A stretch of DNA of 64,000 bases from Haloarcula amylolytica JCM 13557 (GCF_000336615.1 NZ_AOLW01000010.1:124001-188000); one strand, 5' to 3'. Numbered from the stretch's first letter, positions 8,228 to 17,291 are shown. Made by a program: numbers and translations. The notes: generated by a model from the sequence alone, not told the origin.

Positions 8228-8878
8228 CTACACCACGTCGCCCCGAACCGTCGCTCCCTCCTGCTGTGCCCGGTACTCTTTGACCGCGTCGGCGGCATCG
8301 CCGGCCTCCGTCTCGTCCATCCCGAGCATCGACAGCGACTGGGTCAGCGTCGGGAAGACGAACTCGTTGTCACGGAGCTTCTGGAACGCGTCGGGCGACC
8401 GTTCGCCGTCGAGCCACAGGCAGGCCCCGCGCGGGTCCAAAATCTGTTCGTAGTCGTTTCGCATCTTCGCCCCCTTGAGCCGCTGGGTGACGTTGTCCTC
8501 GAAGGAGGCGTTACACACCTCCAGGTGGACCGGCTCGTCGTCGTTCAGGAGGTGGGCGGCGAGGCACTTTTCGGGCGCAGCGTGGCCGTTGGCGTTCGCG
8601 CGGATGTACTCGGGATGCTCGTCGGCCCACGCGGCGCGGACGGTCTTGCCGACGCCGTCGACGCCGTGACTGCGCTGGAACTCCTCGGCGCGCTCTGGCG
8701 CGTCCTTGAACAGGATGTCCTTGGTGACGTACACGTCCAGTCGCTCGACCGGGTCCAGCCCGAGCGCCACGTCGCCGTACACCCACACCTCCCGGACCGG
8801 GACCGGCATCGTCTCGTCCTCGACTGTGGCGACGATTTCCTCGACCCGCTCGACTGCCTCCGGACGGTCCAGACTCAT
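8228..8878 (-). CDS. conserved haloarchaeal protein, nucleotidyltransferase-like N-terminus
   Basis: The 216-residue acidic soluble protein has VREVWVYGDVALGLDPVERLDVYVTKD (about residues 28-54). This recalls the G-S-x10-D-x-D region of minimal nucleotidyltransferases, but the first motif reads YGD rather than GS, so catalysis is doubtful. The C-terminal part is mostly helical and ends GATVRGDVV. It appears to be an intact gene with typical codon use. The function is unknown. Confidence 0.65.
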   Translation of the reverse strand: MSLDRPEAVERVEEIVATVEDETMPVPVREVWVYGDVALGLDPVERLDVYVTKDILFKDAPERAEEFQRSHGVDGVGKTVRAAWADEHPEYIRANANGHAAPEKCLAAHLLNDDEPVHLEVCNASFEDNVTQRLKGAKMRNDYEQILDPRGACLWLDGERSPDAFQKLRDNEFVFPTLTQSLSMLGMDETEAGDAADAVKEYRAQQEGATVRGDVV

Positions 8879-8985
8879 TGTCTCCGCTACCAGTTGCGTG
8901 GCCTAAACGCTGACTCTCCGTGCCCGTCATGTCGCGTGTCGCCCGTACCATGTCGGGGTGGTCGATCTATGCCACGCCGTAGTGG

Positions 8986-10464
8986 TCAGCTCCGGACGTG
9001 GTCGGCCGCGATTTCGCTCCCTTTGACACAGGCGACGGTGCCAAGGCCTGGCCATGTGGTGTCACCGGCGAGGTAGAACCCCTCGACGCCCACGTCCTGT
9101 GGGACGGCCCCCTGGTTCGCGTTCGCCGGCGTCTGCCTGTATCCCCCGACAGCCCCGCGGGGTCTGTTCGTGAACTGTTCGTAGGTGACCGGCGTCGCCA
9201 CCTCGGAGACGACCGGATCGGTCCCGAGGTCGGGATAGACGGTCCGGCCGCCTGCAAGTAGTTGCTCGCGAGCGGCCGCCTTCTGTTCCCCGTAGGCCGC
9301 CTCGTCAAGGCCTTGCCACGGCTCGACTGCACAGTGGGTGGACAGCATGACTGCCCGGTGCCCTGCCGGTGCGCTCACGTCGTCACCCGGCGCGGAGACG
9401 GAGACGAACATGTTGTTCCCGTTGCCCAGCGGTTCGTCGTAGGCCTGCAGAATTTGGTGGTGCGTCCGCTCGCGGCTGTCGACCTCGGCTGCCGGGACGC
9501 CGAGAAACAGCACGACTGCGCTCCCTTCGTGGGCTTGCAGCATCGAACAGTAGTCGTCGAGTCTGTCGCCGACGACCGTCGGCGCGAGGCTTCTGGTAAC
9601 GGGGACTGGGACAGTGCTGACGACCTGGTCTGCGTCGACCGGACCAGCCGCCGAGTCCACGCGAAAGCCGCCGTTGGAGTCGGTCACCGCAGTCACGGTT
9701 CGCCCGGTCTCGACTCGCCCGCCGATGTCCGTGTACTGGTCGACGAAGGACTCCCAGAAGCCGTACATCCCACCGGTCGCCCGGCCCAGCCCCGTCCGAC
9801 GGATCGTCATCCCGAGGACGGCGTTCAACAGCGGCGCGTCGTCGAGCGTGGCATGGACCGTATCCTCGACGAGCATCGAGACGACTGCTCGGAGCGGTCG
9901 GTCGTCGTACACGCCGTGGTCGCGCATCGCGTCGGCCATCGTCCAGCGGAGATATCTAGCCAGCGGAAGGTCCCGAAGGCCGACCGCGCGGGCGTTCCGA
10001 ACGAGGTCGCCGACGCTCCGTATCGGCATCTTGACGTCTGTTCTGGTGAGCCGCCAGAGCCGCGCCGAGAGGTCGTCGATGAAGTCGTAGAACGCGAGAT
10101 GTCGCTTGTCGTCGCCGAGTTTCGTACGCCGCTCGGCGTCCCAGTCGGCTTGGTCGCGGTACAGCGTCACTGTCCGGTCCGGCAGCCAGACATCGTAGGC
10201 GTCCTGTATCGCTATCGCTGGGGGATCGAAGCCGACGGCCGACAGTAGCTTGCCGCCGACACCCTCTGGCACGAAATCGACGAGTGTTGTCGCGCCGACG
10301 TCGAACCGGAACCCCGCCCGCTCGTAGTAGCCCGCACAGCCGCCGACGCTGTGGTGCTGTTCGAGAACGACCGTCGAGTAGCCGTCTGCCTGCAATCGTG
10401 CGGCCGTGCTCATCCCGGCGACACCGCCGCCGATGACGGCCACGTCCGCGGACTCAGTTCCCAT
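8986..10464 (-). CDS. phytoene desaturase/CrtI-like FAD oxidoreductase
   Basis: The 492-residue protein starts with a dinucleotide-binding motif DVAVIGGGVAGMSTAARL. VVLEQHHSVGGCAGYY follows, then the family's C-terminal FAD motif, seen as GVEGFYLAGDTTWPGLG followed by VACVKGSEIAADHV. Members desaturate or isomerise carotenoids (CrtI, CrtD, CrtISO) using FAD. Haloarchaea need such steps for bacterioruberin, but no other carotenoid gene is nearby, so the exact substrate is open. ATG 10464 (MGTESADV) places the FAD motif at the usual distance from the N-terminus. Confidence 0.8.
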   Translation of the reverse strand: MGTESADVAVIGGGVAGMSTAARLQADGYSTVVLEQHHSVGGCAGYYERAGFRFDVGATTLVDFVPEGVGGKLLSAVGFDPPAIAIQDAYDVWLPDRTVTLYRDQADWDAERRTKLGDDKRHLAFYDFIDDLSARLWRLTRTDVKMPIRSVGDLVRNARAVGLRDLPLARYLRWTMADAMRDHGVYDDRPLRAVVSMLVEDTVHATLDDAPLLNAVLGMTIRRTGLGRATGGMYGFWESFVDQYTDIGGRVETGRTVTAVTDSNGGFRVDSAAGPVDADQVVSTVPVPVTRSLAPTVVGDRLDDYCSMLQAHEGSAVVLFLGVPAAEVDSRERTHHQILQAYDEPLGNGNNMFVSVSAPGDDVSAPAGHRAVMLSTHCAVEPWQGLDEAAYGEQKAAAREQLLAGGRTVYPDLGTDPVVSEVATPVTYEQFTNRPRGAVGGYRQTPANANQGAVPQDVGVEGFYLAGDTTWPGLGTVACVKGSEIAADHVRS

Positions 10465-10634
10465 GACTCCCCACCTGTGAGAGTATCCCGCACCCACTCG
10501 TCGCGGTGAGGACTGTGACTCGTCCGAGTTCGTTTTGCCGGCACAGACTCATTGGTCCAGCTACATGTGTGGCGGTCTAAATAGTATCTACCGGGAGCCG
10601 AACACTCATCTGTCAGTGCGGTGTCTCCGCCGAT

Positions 10635-11660
10635 ATGTCATCCCTCCAGACGCAGTTCCGGGATCTGGCGACATGGGCCGACGACTCCTCCCCCCTGTAC
10701 GCCCACCTTTGCCACCACGCCGCGACGGACCGGCAAATACTGGACCTCGCGGCGACCGCACCGGCGGGCCGCCAGGCCCCGCACCTCCTGCTGGCCGCGG
10801 TCCAGTACCTGCTTCGGCGTCACCCGGACCACCGGCTGGCCGAGTACTATTCGAATGTCTCCCCGTCGGCGCGCGATCCCGACGAGGAGTGTTTCCCGGC
10901 CTTCCGCGCGTTCTGTCTCGACCATGCCGACGACATCCGGGCGCTCCTGCGGAGTCGGCGCACGCAGACGAACGCGGTGCGGCGCAGCGCGGTCCTCTAT
11001 CCGGCCGTCGCACAGGTGGCCCGCGCCGCCGACGGGCTGCTCGCGCTGGTGGAACTCGGGCCGAGCGCCGGCCTGAACCTCCTGTTCGACCGCTACCGCT
11101 ACGATTACGACGGTCGCGTAGTGGGTAACGGCGACTCACTAGTCACCATCGAGAGCAGCGTCCGGCGCGGCGATCCGCCGCTTCCAGAGACCCCTCCAGC
11201 TATCCGCTCCCGGGTTGGCATCGACCGCAATCCGCTCGACGTGACCGACGAGGCCGACAGGGACTGGCTCCGCGCGCTCGTCTGGCCCGAACACGAGGCG
11301 CGGCGCGCCGTTTTAGACGGTTCGCTGTCGGTTGCGCGGGACGACCCACCCGAGCTTATCGAGGGCGATATGCTCGATGACCTGCCAGCGGTACTCGACG
11401 AGATTCCGTCCGACGTACCGGTCTGTGTCGTGAACACGCTCGTGCTGTATCAGGTCTCGGCGGAACTGAGCGAGGCGCTGACGGCGTTTCTCGAAGAGTT
11501 GATGGCCGAGCGCCCGCTGCACTGGCTCACCGGTCAGCGGGACCTGTCGGGCGGCGAGTCGGTGGGGCTGGACTGGAGGCGCTGGACTGATGGCGACATC
11601 GAAACGACACGTCTCGCCGACTACGAGCCACACGGGGCGTGGCTATCGTGGCGGCCCTGA
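10635..11660 (+). CDS. DUF2332 family protein
   Basis: The 341-residue protein matches the DUF2332 layout. A helical N-terminal half (HLLLAAVQYLLRRHPDHRLAEYY) is followed by ALVELGPSAGLNLLFDRYRYDY, a nucleotide- or SAM-binding-like glycine loop, and later VCVVNTLVLYQVS. The biochemical function of the family is unknown to me. Its length is normal. The hydrolase gene downstream starts 90 bp later and may be cotranscribed. Confidence 0.75.
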   Translation: MSSLQTQFRDLATWADDSSPLYAHLCHHAATDRQILDLAATAPAGRQAPHLLLAAVQYLLRRHPDHRLAEYYSNVSPSARDPDEECFPAFRAFCLDHADDIRALLRSRRTQTNAVRRSAVLYPAVAQVARAADGLLALVELGPSAGLNLLFDRYRYDYDGRVVGNGDSLVTIESSVRRGDPPLPETPPAIRSRVGIDRNPLDVTDEADRDWLRALVWPEHEARRAVLDGSLSVARDDPPELIEGDMLDDLPAVLDEIPSDVPVCVVNTLVLYQVSAELSEALTAFLEELMAERPLHWLTGQRDLSGGESVGLDWRRWTDGDIETTRLADYEPHGAWLSWRP

Positions 11661-11750
11661 GCGCACCAACTGGCTACCCACGCCGGCAACACGACGGGCG
11701 GCTGTCAGGCGTTCACCCGGGCTTATGTCTCCGCCGCGGGAACGTCGCGT

Positions 11751-12449
11751 ATGCAGATTCGCGTGTACGACGAGGGGGCTACCCAGGACTGCCTGCTCGT
11801 CCTCGGCTGGGGGAACCGGTGTCGACACCGGAACGTCCAGTGGCTCATCGACCAGCTTGCGGCAGCGTACCGCGTCCACGCCGTCGAACTGCCGACACAC
11901 ATCTCCGACTACCGGCGGGAGTGGGTCGGGCCGATTCAGGAGTACACTACCGACCTTGACAGGTTCGACCTGCTCGGGCACAGTGCGGGCGGGCTGACAG
12001 CGGCCCACCTCGACGCCGATGGCATCGGCAATCGGGTGTACCTGAGCCCATGGTGGGACAGTGACTTCCCGGTTCCGGGGCCGATGCTCGACGCTATCGC
12101 GTCCCTGCCAATCACGAGACCGTTCATCCCGATTGACACGCTGGACGCCGATTCTATCGGCGACCTGGCGACGGCCCGGCAGCTCGTGGACGCCCCGTCG
12201 TCGGTTTCACCCGCCTTCCTTCGGACGGTGCTGCGGGCACAGCGGTCGCTTCCCCCGGCCCGGGACGCCGCCGCGGCGTTTTGCTCGCTCACGGACACAG
12301 TCGTCGACCCGCGTGCCGTCGGCGAGCGCCTGCCGGCCGACCGCATCCGGCTGTACGACGGCGGCCACGAACTGTTCTCGTCCAGCGGCCGCGAGGACAC
12401 CGTCGAGGTGGTCCTCGACGCGTTACAGCACGGCCCCGACATGCTGTGA
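11751..12449 (+). CDS. alpha/beta-hydrolase fold protein
   Basis: The 232-residue protein has LLGHSAGG around residues 74-81 as the nucleophile elbow (G-x-S-x-G with Ser), an early oxyanion-type turn LVLGWGNRCRHRN and a late GGHELF with the catalytic His. The acid is probably the Asp in SLTDTVVDPR. The substrate is unknown. It is a short member of the family without a lid insertion of normal size. Confidence 0.75.
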   Translation: MQIRVYDEGATQDCLLVLGWGNRCRHRNVQWLIDQLAAAYRVHAVELPTHISDYRREWVGPIQEYTTDLDRFDLLGHSAGGLTAAHLDADGIGNRVYLSPWWDSDFPVPGPMLDAIASLPITRPFIPIDTLDADSIGDLATARQLVDAPSSVSPAFLRTVLRAQRSLPPARDAAAAFCSLTDTVVDPRAVGERLPADRIRLYDGGHELFSSSGREDTVEVVLDALQHGPDML

Positions 12450-12536
12450 GTGTGGCTGTGACCGATTCGGCACGACCTGGCCTGGCGGGGCCGAGACGAA
12501 ACCCTCTCACCATTGCGGCCACGACTACTCGTCACG

Positions 12537-13532
12537 ATGGAGTGCGACAAATGCGGCGAGAACGCGGTGTTACACGCGGCCTATTCCGGGCTTCACCTCT
12601 GTGAGTCTCATCTCTGCCGAGCGGTCACGAAACGGGTCCGCCGTCGCATCCGCGAGGACGGCCTCGTGTCCGACGACGCCACGGTCGAGGACCCAGAGAC
12701 CTGGGTCATCGGCCTCTCGGGCGGCAAGGACAGCGTCGTCCTCACGCAGATTCTCCACGACACGTTCGCCGAGGACCCCCGCATCGAACTGGTCGCCCTT
12801 TCTATTCACGAGGGTATCGAGGGCTACCGCGACGCGAGTCTGGAGGCCTGCGAGGAGTTGACCGACGACCTCGGCATCGAACACGTCACCGTCTCCTACG
12901 CCGAGGAGTTCGGCGTCCAGATGGACGACGTCGTCGAGGACGACCCCGAGGGGATGGCCGCCTGTGCCTACTGCGGCGTGTTCCGTCGGGACCTCCTCTC
13001 GGAGTACGCCGAGGAACTCGACGCGGACAAACTGCTGACCGGCCACAACCTCGACGACGAGGCCGAGACGGCGCTGATGAACTTCCTCGAAGGCGACATC
13101 TCACAGATCGCCAAGCACTTCGAGGCGTCGCTCGGTCCGTTTGACTCGTCTGCGGACGCGCCTACAGAACAGACGCGCGAGGCGCAAGACCACCACATCC
13201 CCCGGGCGAAGCCGCTCCGTGACATCCCGGAGAAAGAGGTCGCGCTGTACGCTCGATTCAAAGACCTCCCAGCACACATCACCGAATGCCCCCACGCCGA
13301 TGAGGCCTACCGCGGGGAGATTCAGGAGCTCATGCTCGGACTGGAGGAGAACCACCCCGGCACGCGTCACTCGATTATGGCTGGCTACGAGAAGCTCGCC
13401 GCGTTAGCCGCCGATACCTACGGCGGCGAGAACGGCGACACTGACTACGGCGAATGCGACAACTGCGGCTCGCCGACGGCGCGGGACCTCTGCCGGAAGT
13501 GTAATCTGCTGGACGCGCTGGAAGCGGTCTGA
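12537..13532 (+). CDS. ncsA: tRNA 2-thiolation protein NcsA (TtuA/Ncs6 family)
   Basis: The 331-residue protein is an ATP-pyrophosphatase of the TtcA/TtuA group. Its N-terminal zinc finger uses C3, C6, C22 and C27. The PP-loop SGGKDS is at 61-66. CAYCGVFRR in the middle gives the Fe-S/catalytic cysteines, and a C-terminal zinc finger contains CDNCGSP and CRKCN. In Haloferax, NcsA works with the ubiquitin-like SAMP2 to thiolate tRNA wobble uridine. ATG 12537 starts exactly at the zinc finger and is preferred over 12513. The gene converges on ftsZ2. Confidence 0.9.
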   Translation: MECDKCGENAVLHAAYSGLHLCESHLCRAVTKRVRRRIREDGLVSDDATVEDPETWVIGLSGGKDSVVLTQILHDTFAEDPRIELVALSIHEGIEGYRDASLEACEELTDDLGIEHVTVSYAEEFGVQMDDVVEDDPEGMAACAYCGVFRRDLLSEYAEELDADKLLTGHNLDDEAETALMNFLEGDISQIAKHFEASLGPFDSSADAPTEQTREAQDHHIPRAKPLRDIPEKEVALYARFKDLPAHITECPHADEAYRGEIQELMLGLEENHPGTRHSIMAGYEKLAALAADTYGGENGDTDYGECDNCGSPTARDLCRKCNLLDALEAV

Positions 13533-13612
13533 GCGAAGTCTCGTTTGTCAGACACCGCTGAGCAAAAGCGTCGCTCACGACCGAAAAACCGAAAGAAGAA
13601 TTGCGGACGTCG

Positions 13613-14851
13613 CTACTTGTTCGTCCGGATGACGTCGAGTCCGTTGTTCTTCTCGCGCTGGTCCTGTCCGCCGTCAGTCTCGCTGTAGCCGGTGGTTCGA
13701 CCGCCGCTGTTCTGACTCCCGCTGTTCGGGGCGGGGCTGTCGAAGCTCTCGACGTTGTCGGACGCGTCGAATGACGTGTCGTCACCGACTTCCTGAATCG
13801 CCTCGCGGGACTTGTTGGCCTGCTTCTGGGTCGTCGGACCGAGCACCTGGGCGGACTGGACGCCGGTCATGATAGCCATGACCCGCACCTTGCCCTTGTA
13901 CTCTTCCTGAATCCGTGCGCCCCAGATGACGTTGGCGTCGGCCTCGAGCCGCTCGGTGATGTTCTGTGCGATGCCCTCGGCCTCCTTCAGCGTGAGGTCC
14001 GGGCCGCCGGTGATGTGGACCAGGCCGCCGCTCGCGCCGCGGTAGTCCACGTCGAGCAGCGGATGGTTCATCGCGTCCTTGACGACCTCTTCGGTCTTGT
14101 TCTTGTCCTGGGTCTCGCCGACCAGCATCACCGCGACGCCGCCCTGGTTCATGATGGATGTCATGTCGGCGTAGTCGAGGTTGATGAGGCTCGGCTGGGT
14201 GATGGTCTCGGAGATGCCCTTGACGGTCTCGGCGATGATCTGGTCCATCACGGAGAACGCCTTGCCGATTGGCAGGTTCGGGACGTAATCGAGCAGGCGG
14301 TTGTTGTCCAGCACGATGATGGAGTCCGCTTCGTTGCGGAGCTTCTCCAGGCCTTCCTCGGCCTTGACCGTGCGGGCCCGCTCGACGTTGAACGGCGTCG
14401 ACACCATGCCGACGACGATTGCGCCCTGTTCCTTGGCGATCTTCGAGACGACCGGGGCTGCACCGGTCCCGGTTCCGCCACCCATGCCGGCGGTGACGAA
14501 CACGAGGTCAGCGTCGCCCAGCACTTCCTTGATGGTGCCCTGTGCCATCTCCGTGGCGCGCTCGCCCATCGACGGGTCGCCACCGGCACCGAGGCCGTTG
14601 GTGAGGGACTTGCCGACCAGAATCTTCGTGTCGGCTTCGATCATCTTGAGGTGCTGTTTGTCCGTGTTGATGGCCACGGTGTCAGCGCCCTCGACGCCGA
14701 TGTTGTACAGGCGGTTGACGGTGTTGTTGCCGGCGCCACCACAGCCGACGATGACGATGCGCGGGTCTCCGAACCCGTCGACGTCCTCGTCGGACATCTT
14801 CTTCTTTTCTTGCTCGTCGCGTTCGAGGGCCTCGTTGACGATATCCTGCAT
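13613..14851 (-). CDS. ftsZ2: cell division tubulin FtsZ2
   Basis: The 412-residue protein is a complete FtsZ. The nucleotide-binding loop [13 protein letters not shown] is near residue 37, the tubulin signature GGGTGTG at 124-130, and the T7 loop NLDYADM at 224-230, whose acidic residue completes the GTPase site of the neighbouring subunit. After about residue 345 comes a disordered tail rich in Ser, Asn and Gly, ending in the short conserved-looking peptide GLDVIRTNK. Assignment to FtsZ2 rests on its place immediately behind cdrS (2-nt gap), the arrangement known from Halobacterium and Haloferax. FtsZ2 drives constriction of the division ring. Confidence 0.93.
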   Translation of the reverse strand: MQDIVNEALERDEQEKKKMSDEDVDGFGDPRIVIVGCGGAGNNTVNRLYNIGVEGADTVAINTDKQHLKMIEADTKILVGKSLTNGLGAGGDPSMGERATEMAQGTIKEVLGDADLVFVTAGMGGGTGTGAAPVVSKIAKEQGAIVVGMVSTPFNVERARTVKAEEGLEKLRNEADSIIVLDNNRLLDYVPNLPIGKAFSVMDQIIAETVKGISETITQPSLINLDYADMTSIMNQGGVAVMLVGETQDKNKTEEVVKDAMNHPLLDVDYRGASGGLVHITGGPDLTLKEAEGIAQNITERLEADANVIWGARIQEEYKGKVRVMAIMTGVQSAQVLGPTTQKQANKSREAIQEVGDDTSFDASDNVESFDSPAPNSGSQNSGGRTTGYSETDGGQDQREKNNGLDVIRTNK

Positions 14852-14853
14852 CG

Positions 14854-15030
14854 TTACACCTTGGCCCAGGACCGCTTCTTTTCGGAGGCCTGTTCGGAGC
14901 CTTCCTCGGCGAGCATCTCCCGCACCGCCGAGCGAATCGCTTCGCTCCGATTGGGGTACTCGCCCGTCTCGACCATTTGTTCGACCTCTTCAATCTGCTG
15001 CTTCGGAATCCGTAGTGTCACACGCTCCAT
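14854..15030 (-). CDS. cdrS: ribbon-helix-helix regulator CdrS
   Basis: A 58-residue gene starts at ATG 15030 with [20 protein letters not shown] and ends with TAA two bases before ftsZ2. MERVTLRIP is the DNA-contacting beta strand and the following two helices (including [14 protein letters not shown]) complete a ribbon-helix-helix fold. In Halobacterium salinarum, CdrS is cotranscribed with ftsZ2 and controls cell division genes. The matching position, size and fold make this assignment strong. Its leader is long, with the nearest good promoter signals about 140 bp upstream. Confidence 0.92.
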   Translation of the reverse strand: MERVTLRIPKQQIEEVEQMVETGEYPNRSEAIRSAVREMLAEEGSEQASEKKRSWAKV

Positions 15031-15149
15031 GTTTGGTAGTTTCCCCTTGGGTAAGACGGCCCGGACGGGACCTGTTTACGCCCCGCACGAGTGTTTACAC
15101 AGCGAAACCGCAGTACGAGGGCGGCATCCCCTCGCGTTCGCCGCTGTGT

Positions 15150-15167
15150 AAGACGACCGTCTTACGC
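15150..15167. promoter_or_regulatory. palindromic operator candidate in the cdrS-ftsZ2 promoter
   Basis: GTAAGACG and CGTCTTAC form a perfect 8-bp inverted repeat with a 2-nt spacer. Reading toward cdrS, the AT-rich box GTTTATTC (15171-15178) lies just upstream, so the palindrome would sit between TATA box and transcription start. A further half-site GTAAGACGG lies at 15051-15059 near the cdrS start. CdrL and CdrS are ribbon-helix-helix proteins, which bind such palindromes as dimers. Binding here is inferred. Confidence 0.5.
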
Positions 15168-15267
15168 AGAATAAACCACTGACCCTGATGTATTAAAACT
15201 TACGGGCAGTGTCATACACTTTCCCGTTTACGGCATCTGAGGGTGTCTATCGCGTGCAAACGCTGAT

Positions 15268-15894
15268 TTAGGTCTGATCGAGGACATCCGCCGCAGGCGT
15301 TCGTCTCCCACAACCCGGGCAGAATCCCCAGTCCGACCGGAGTTCATCGCCGCAGTCACAGAACACCCGGCGGGACGCCTTCTCACCGCAGTTCGGGCAG
15401 TAAACGTGGTCAGAACCCAGGTTTTCACCACATTGCGCGCACGTCTTACGTTCCTCCGTCTCGGCTCTGTCCCGTGTTTCCGCTTCTGTCTTACGCCCAC
15501 TCGTATCAGACGTTTGACTTTCGCCGTGGGACCGTCCGCCCTCGGTGCTTTCCCCTCGGCCGCCGGCGCGCTGTCGGTCGGTTTCGGCGCTCGCTGTCCC
15601 CGCGCTTACGCCGTCTAACGAGATGTTTACGTTGACATCCTGCGGTTGCGAGCGGGGCTGTCGCGTTTGCAGCCGGTCGGCGATGATACTGTCGACGCGG
15701 TCTTCGATGAGCTCGTCGATCGTCTCGGCGTCGGTCACGGACTCCGACGCCGCCGACGGTGGCTCCGACGCTGACGGTGACGCGTCTCCGAGGTACTCCC
15801 GGAGCGCTTCGCGCATGACCTCGCTCTTCGAGGCGTCGAACGCCTCGAGTTGGTCGATGAGGTCGTCGTCAGCACGGAACGTTATCTTACTCAT
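15268..15894 (-). CDS. cdrL: RHH/zinc-ribbon regulator CdrL
   Basis: The 208-residue protein has an N-terminal ribbon-helix-helix domain (MSKITFRADDDLIDQLEAF, then SKSEVMREALREYL, residues 1-36). A long Ser/Glu-rich disordered linker follows (about 37-150), then two zinc ribbons with Cys at 152/155/166/169 and 179/181/192/195. It lies upstream of cdrS-ftsZ2 in the same direction, the position of CdrL, a longer RHH protein reported to control the cdrS-ftsZ2 operon. The 237-bp gap to cdrS contains the palindrome at 15150. Confidence 0.88.
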   Translation of the reverse strand: MSKITFRADDDLIDQLEAFDASKSEVMREALREYLGDASPSASEPPSAASESVTDAETIDELIEDRVDSIIADRLQTRQPRSQPQDVNVNISLDGVSAGTASAETDRQRAGGRGESTEGGRSHGESQTSDTSGRKTEAETRDRAETEERKTCAQCGENLGSDHVYCPNCGEKASRRVFCDCGDELRSDWGFCPGCGRRTPAADVLDQT

Positions 15895-16161
15895 CGGGCT
15901 CGATGAGGGTATTATACAGGCTGGTATTTTAATCTTCCCGCGCTGTCTGACGCCCGTCAGCTACCGGCATGACGCCGTAAATCTCCTCCCGGTCGGATTC
16001 CGCTCGTAGACCGCTTTGACTTGTCTCTCGGAGGATCGGGAAGCGGGGTCAGACGTGTCTGACACCGGCCGGTGTGTCACCCCGCGTCGTGTGACCGTTC
16101 GGCGCACCCTCCGCGAATAACAATCCTTAAGTCTGGACGGCGGGGTATTTTCGGGTGTCGA

Positions 16162-16235
16162 CCGCCCTTAGCTCAGACTGGTAGAGCAGTCGACTGTAGA
16201 TCGACTTGTCCCCCGTTCAAATCGGGGAGGGCGGA
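16162..16235 (+). tRNA. tRNA-Tyr (GTA anticodon)
   Basis: The 74-nt sequence folds as a full cloverleaf: 7-bp acceptor stem CCGCCCT/AGGGCGG, D arm GCTC...GAGC, anticodon stem GTCGA/TCGAC with loop CTGTAGA (anticodon GTA), and T arm CCCCG-TTCAAAT-CGGGG, with A as discriminator base. CCA is not encoded. A TATA-like CCTTAAGT lies about 30 nt before the 5' end. The last 21 nt are repeated at 16346-16366. Confidence 0.95.
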
Positions 16236-16345
16236 TTTTGGTATCCGAATCCGCGAGCGTAGCGAGTGCGATGAGGGTCGAAAATTCAACCGACCCGATT
16301 TCGTGCTCGGAGGGCGCGCGCAGCGAAGTGAGCACGTCCTCCGGT

Positions 16346-16366
16346 GTTCAAATCGGGGAGGGCGGA
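16346..16366 (+). repeat. duplicate of the tRNA-Tyr 3' end (att-like site)
   Basis: These 21 nt are identical to 16215-16235, the T-loop to discriminator part of tRNA-Tyr. Integrases of archaeal viruses and islands use tRNA 3' ends and leave such a direct repeat at the far end of the insert. The two copies are 131 bp apart and the stretch between them has no gene, so this is a scar or a secondary site, not an intact element. The rest of the gap (16236-16541) holds only this site and the hairpin at 16399. Confidence 0.7.
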
Positions 16367-16398
16367 CTTGGTTTTCAGCCGAACGATAGCTGATAGCG

Positions 16399-16420
16399 TA
16401 CGCCACGTTTTCGTGGCGTA
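16399..16420. repeat. perfect hairpin behind the att-like site
   Basis: TACGCCACG and CGTGGCGTA form a 9-bp stem with a TTTT loop. It could stop transcription or be a recombination or recognition structure of the former element. No T-tract follows, so a terminator role is uncertain. Confidence 0.45.
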
Positions 16421-16541
16421 GATCCCCTCTATCACTGGATTCACTTCCCCGCGAGCGGCGGCAAAACCCAGAGTGGAGCTTGATTCCAGTTGGGAGTCGC
16501 CGCCTTCTTGCGAATTTCATAGCTGAAAGGGGGTGGTCGGC

Positions 16542-16793
16542 GTGAGCCGGTCCCATCCCGATGCGGACGGCCTCAACGAGGCCGAGGAGATCGTCAGGGA
16601 ATTGCGAACGGCCTACACTGAGTGCGTGGAGGCGAACACCTACGGTGTTCACGTCGCCGTTGAGACAGTCGAGAGCGGCCACGAGCGATTCCGCGACCTA
16701 TCCACCGCGTTCATCACGGCGTACCGTAGAAACGAACTCAGGCGAACTATCGAGGCAGAATTTCAGCTCCGATCTGCACCTCTAATCGCGTGA
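16542..16793 (+). CDS. small orphan protein (83 aa)
   Basis: The 83-residue acidic, mostly helical protein contains ADGLNEAEEIVRELRTAYTE and VETVESGHERFRDLSTAFIT. Start choice: GTG 16542 has a purine-rich GAAAGGGGG run about 6-14 nt upstream, and GTG 16533 is an alternative. It overlaps the convergent gene at 16763 by 31 bp. It lies just behind the tRNA-Tyr repeat and may be left from an integrated element. No family was recognised. Confidence 0.5.
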   Translation: MSRSHPDADGLNEAEEIVRELRTAYTECVEANTYGVHVAVETVESGHERFRDLSTAFITAYRRNELRRTIEAEFQLRSAPLIA

Positions 16794-17224
16794 GGAAGCT
16801 TTGAGAGTTCTGTCTCACTTCCTCGGAAGCGATACTTTGAGGAATTGGTTTTGATGACGAGTGTTGCCTTCGCCGTCAGGAGTCCAGCGAGTATTGATAT
16901 GGCACCCAATAGGAACACGATGAGTGCGATAGCCTGCTCATTTGGTAATATAACGGCCAATAGAAGCCAGAGAACCCCTGAAAAAATAATTCCTAGTATC
17001 CCAGCAACTGTCGCTCTATTGAGGTATGACGGTGGGGAGTAATCGATCTCAGAAATACTGTCTACCCGGATATCTGTGATTGACTTGGCCGTGTCGAAGA
17101 CCAATCGAGAATCTGTGCAAATGAGTTTCCCAGTTCCTGTCAATGGAGGTGTTGGCGTTGTCTGGTCGACATCTGCGGATGCCAGACGTGACTCATTATC
17201 TTTCACATACTCATCTGCATTCAT
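16763..17224 (-). CDS. PH-like membrane protein, AT-rich
   Basis: The 153-residue protein has a beta-rich N-terminal part (GTGKLICTDSRLVFDTAKSI, a pattern typical of bacterial PH-like domains). Two hydrophobic helices at about 72-95 and 98-118 follow, then a beta-rich tail LVIKTNSSKYRFRG. Its base composition is much richer in A and T than the surroundings (for example AATATAACGG and AAAAAATAATT runs), which suggests recent transfer. It may be cargo of the element at tRNA-Tyr. The function is unknown. Confidence 0.65.
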   Translation of the reverse strand: MNADEYVKDNESRLASADVDQTTPTPPLTGTGKLICTDSRLVFDTAKSITDIRVDSISEIDYSPPSYLNRATVAGILGIIFSGVLWLLLAVILPNEQAIALIVFLLGAISILAGLLTAKATLVIKTNSSKYRFRGSETELSKLPHAIRGADRS

Positions 17225-17291
17225 ATTATGATATCAAATACGTTCATCAGTATCTACTTTAATTTGCGTGTTGGTTTCTAGTACAGTACTG

